Source: a bacterium
GTDB taxonomy: Bacteria; Planctomycetota; JACOTG01; JAUIME01
Assembly (NCBI GenBank): GCA_030433195.1
Contig: JAUIME010000179.1
Coordinates: 1-8,861, forward strand
Reading direction: 5' to 3'
DNA: 8,861 nucleotides
Notes under the pieces: model-generated
Databases searched by the model: none
What the model was told of the DNA's origin: nothing
Seen by the model: the letters and a program-made list of their open reading frames with translations, nothing else
Translations under genes and position numbers: made by a program
Part shown: positions 7,327 to 8,861 of the stretch, one piece after another
Layout of the letters: every line of letters begins with the position of its first letter
Numbering within the stretch: the stretch's first letter is position 1

Positions 7327-7394
7327 TCACCCGCGTGAATCGATCACCCGCGTGAATGCGTCAGTCGCGTGAATTCGTCAGTCGCGTGAATACG
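7327..7394. repeat. Four tandem 17-bp repeats in the convergent spacer, reaching into the PilO-like gene
   Basis: Four units of 17 bp lie at 7327-7343, 7344-7360, 7361-7377 and 7378-7394. The consensus is TCA[CG][CT]CGCGTGAAT followed by three variable bases. The first two units share TCACCC, the last two TCAGTC. The fourth unit holds the final codons and TGA stop of the minus-strand gene ending at 7378; the other three lie beyond it, as if the gene's 3' end had been tandemly copied. GTGA and TCAC parts of neighbouring units can pair (for example around 7336-7347), but no classic hairpin with a T-run is present, so a terminator role is only possible. The remaining spacer, 7291-7326, shows nothing recognisable. 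Confidence 0.9.
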
Positions 7395-7896
7395 GCCGAC
7401 GGTACCCGACCGAGACGATCGGGTTCCAGATGTCCTCGCGGTCGGCCTTGCGGTCGACGACCATGAGGAGCTTCGCGACCTTCAGCAGCGACGACCCGCT
7501 CTCGAGGCGGAAGAGGAAGTCGGCCAGTGTCTGGCGTTCGAGACCGGCATTGATCGTGAGCTTGTAGAGCTGCTCTTCGTAGCCCTTCTGCGCCGACTTG
7601 TTGTTGTCGGGCTGGCCGTCGATCACGTTGCGGTCGACGCGCGCCTGACTGGCCTTCTCGAGGATGTACGTCATCGGGTTCTCGAGGTCGACGCGCAGTC
7701 CTTCTTCCTCGCGCGCTTGGAACGCCTTGAGCGCCTCGACCTCTTCGGCGAGCTTCTCGAAGTGATCCTGCTTGGCCGCTCGAAGCGACTCCTCGTAGGA
7801 GCGCATCTTCGAAACCGTCAGCAGGATCGCCACGCCGAGCCCGACGATGAGAACCGACATCGCGATCAGGAACACCTTGTAAGCATCGATTCTCAT
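7378..7896 (-). CDS. PilO/GspM-like inner-membrane assembly protein
   Basis: The ATG at 7896 was chosen over longer versions because it overlaps the upstream gene's stop (ATGA, 7893-7896) and begins directly before a membrane segment. The product is 172 aa. It has a short N-terminus (MRIDAYK), one transmembrane helix at ~8-28, a charged probable coiled coil at ~32-62 (EKLAEEVEALKAF), and a C-terminal periplasmic domain. That domain includes YEEQLYKLTINAGLERQTLA and LESGSSLLKVAKLLMV, a layout typical of PilO of type IV pili or GspM of type II secretion. Proteins of this kind dimerise and link the inner-membrane platform to the rest of the machine. Its position directly after a PilN-like gene supports this. 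PilO and GspM cannot be separated safely here. Its last codons are part of a 17-bp tandem repeat. Confidence 0.75.
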   Translation of the reverse strand: MRIDAYKVFLIAMSVLIVGLGVAILLTVSKMRSYEESLRAAKQDHFEKLAEEVEALKAFQAREEEGLRVDLENPMTYILEKASQARVDRNVIDGQPDNNKSAQKGYEEQLYKLTINAGLERQTLADFLFRLESGSSLLKVAKLLMVVDRKADREDIWNPIVSVGYRRPYSRD

Positions 7897-8861
7897 GAGT
7901 TCTCGGGCTCCGGAAGCCTGATCCTGAAGTTGGTGAAGGTGGGGATGCCCTTGACGTTCTTGTACCCGCCGGTGTCGATCTCCTCGAACAACGGCGAGCT
8001 CTTCTTGAGCGCTGCCTGCAGCACGTCGAGCTGGCTCGCGTCGGCGAGGGTGCCCTTGAGCACGATGCCGTTCTGATCGATCGTGATCGTGTCGAGCTTC
8101 AAGCCTCGCAGTCCCGGCATCTCGAGATGGATCGCTCGGAACAGCTCGTTCCACACGTCGAACGCGGACCGCAACGGCGGGTACTCACCCCCCCCACCGA
8201 ACTTCTTGCGGAACGCGCGGTTCTTGACCTGCACGCTGCCGATCATGCCCGTCACGGCATCGGACTCGAGGGTGACGTCGTCGAGCGGACCGAGCACGTC
8301 TTCGGTGATGATCCGCGCCTCGTCGACCATCACGTTCCACGGCTCGCGCGCCTCGAACTTGCGCTCGTTGAAGTACGCGAGGATGACGAGCAACAGGATC
8401 GCGACGAGGCTCACGCAGCAAGACATCACGACCTTCACTTGGTCGAACGCCTTCTGGTAGCGCAGGTCGTCTTGACGGAAGTCGAGTCCGAGGTGATCGC
8501 CGCCGAGCGGCTTGAGCGCCAGTCCGAGCGCGATCGTCCCGAACGACGACAGGTTGTCGATCTCTTGTTCGTCGAGGTCGTGCGAAACGACTTCGCGCAG
8601 GTCGACCCATTCGACGGGCACCTGCAGACCGTCTTCGAGCGCCGGGGGAAGCCCCTCGATGAGGCTGCCGCCGCCCGTGATCAGCACCTTGCCGAGCGGC
8701 TTGTCCGAACCGCAGCGCACGAGCGAGCGCTGCACCTCGACGAGCACGCGTCGCAAGAACGGGAACTCGCGGTGTTCGTGCGGCGTCACGGGCCCGCTCG
8801 ACACTTCGCTGACCGCCACGTCGGCGGCTTCGGCGTCTCCCGACTCGTCCGCGGCTTGCGG
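7893..8861 (-). CDS. PilM-PilN fusion (GspL-like) pilus/secretion assembly protein, N-terminus outside window
   Basis: The frame is open to the window edge, so the 322 residues seen are the C-terminal part; the GTG at 8819 is probably internal. Residues ~32-118 resemble the end of the PilM actin-like ATPase: FPFLRRVLVEVQRSL, then VLITGGGSLIEGLPPALEDG with a glycine-rich nucleotide-site loop, and ALGLALKPL. Next come a short basic and acidic segment (LGLDFRQDDLRY), one transmembrane helix at ~143-163, and a periplasmic PilN/GspL-type domain. The last part (GIVLKGTLADASQLDVLQAA ... FRIRL) fits the ferredoxin-like fold of PilN. Usually PilM and PilN are separate proteins, whereas GspL joins an actin-like domain to a membrane helix and periplasmic domain. 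This one has that joined layout but a PilM-like glycine loop. The N-terminal visible stretch is acidic and Ala-rich, perhaps a loop insertion. Confidence 0.78.
   Translation of the reverse strand, partial: PQAADESGDAEAADVAVSEVSSGPVTPHEHREFPFLRRVLVEVQRSLVRCGSDKPLGKVLITGGGSLIEGLPPALEDGLQVPVEWVDLREVVSHDLDEQEIDNLSSFGTIALGLALKPLGGDHLGLDFRQDDLRYQKAFDQVKVVMSCCVSLVAILLLVILAYFNERKFEAREPWNVMVDEARIITEDVLGPLDDVTLESDAVTGMIGSVQVKNRAFRKKFGGGGEYPPLRSAFDVWNELFRAIHLEMPGLRGLKLDTITIDQNGIVLKGTLADASQLDVLQAALKKSSPLFEEIDTGGYKNVKGIPTFTNFRIRLPEPENS
8188..8195. repeat. Eight-base C/G homopolymer inside the PilM-PilN-like gene
   Basis: Eight consecutive C on the + strand (G on the coding strand) encode part of the glycine run in KKFGGGGEY of the periplasmic domain. 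It is the longest homopolymer I noticed in the window. Such tracts can slip during replication; the frame is intact as given. Confidence 0.9.

Noticed and set aside
5108..7330. A very long open frame (740 codons) on the minus strand opposite the fourth paralog
   Set aside because: Arg-rich, without a recognisable domain or signal, and fully antisense to a well-supported gene family. Long antisense frames are expected in GC-rich coding DNA.
7291..7377. Rho-independent terminator between the convergent genes
   Set aside because: Only weak GTGA/TCAC pairing between repeat units is visible, without a stable GC stem followed by a T-run on either strand.
7327..7394. CRISPR array
   Set aside because: The units are 17 bp and directly adjacent, with no spacers and no cas genes nearby.

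Overview
The window is uniformly GC-rich bacterial DNA, densely coding on both strands, with short or overlapping gene junctions and no RNA genes. Three complete lipoprotein signal peptides and an inner-membrane pilus or secretion assembly operon point to a diderm bacterium. The GC- and CpG-heavy codon use and the sulfatase-TPR fusions fit groups such as Myxococcota, Planctomycetota, Acidobacteriota or related uncultured lineages. I cannot place it more precisely from sequence alone.

Positions 1-7290 (+ strand) hold a head-to-tail array of four paralogous genes. Each encodes, or ends like, the same architecture: lipoprotein signal peptide, sulfatase-like domain of the alkaline phosphatase superfamily, a linker with an LGY motif, then a TPR solenoid. 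The first gene is cut by the window edge, leaving only the end of its sulfatase-like domain plus the TPR part. The second (958-3063) and third (3063-5243) are intact and joined by ATGA and TGATG overlaps, so the array looks like one translationally coupled operon. The fourth (from GTG 5267, with a good Shine-Dalgarno sequence) is split by an apparent 1-nt frameshift near 6882-6900; its TPR tail continues in another frame to 7290.

In all three visible catalytic domains, the position normally held by the formylglycine-forming Cys/Ser of sulfatases is Thr, and the following Arg is His (T-[LM]-P-[ST]-H-A-S). The remaining ligand pattern (Asp; Asp-Pro-His; Asp-His-Gly; Ser/Thr-His-Gly) is what a two-metal, Thr-nucleophile phosphodiesterase or phosphotransferase would have. 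These are therefore better read as surface-anchored phospho-group hydrolases or transferases of unknown substrate than as sulfatases.

Positions 7291-7377 form a short convergent intergenic spacer. It contains four tandem 17-bp units, the last of which overlaps the stop codon of the gene on the opposite strand. Positions 7378-8861 (- strand) carry the end of a pilus or type II secretion inner-membrane assembly operon: a protein that appears to fuse the PilM actin-like domain to PilN (GspL-like layout), followed with an ATGA overlap by a PilO/GspM-like protein. Any functional link between the assembly genes and the lipoprotein array is conjecture.
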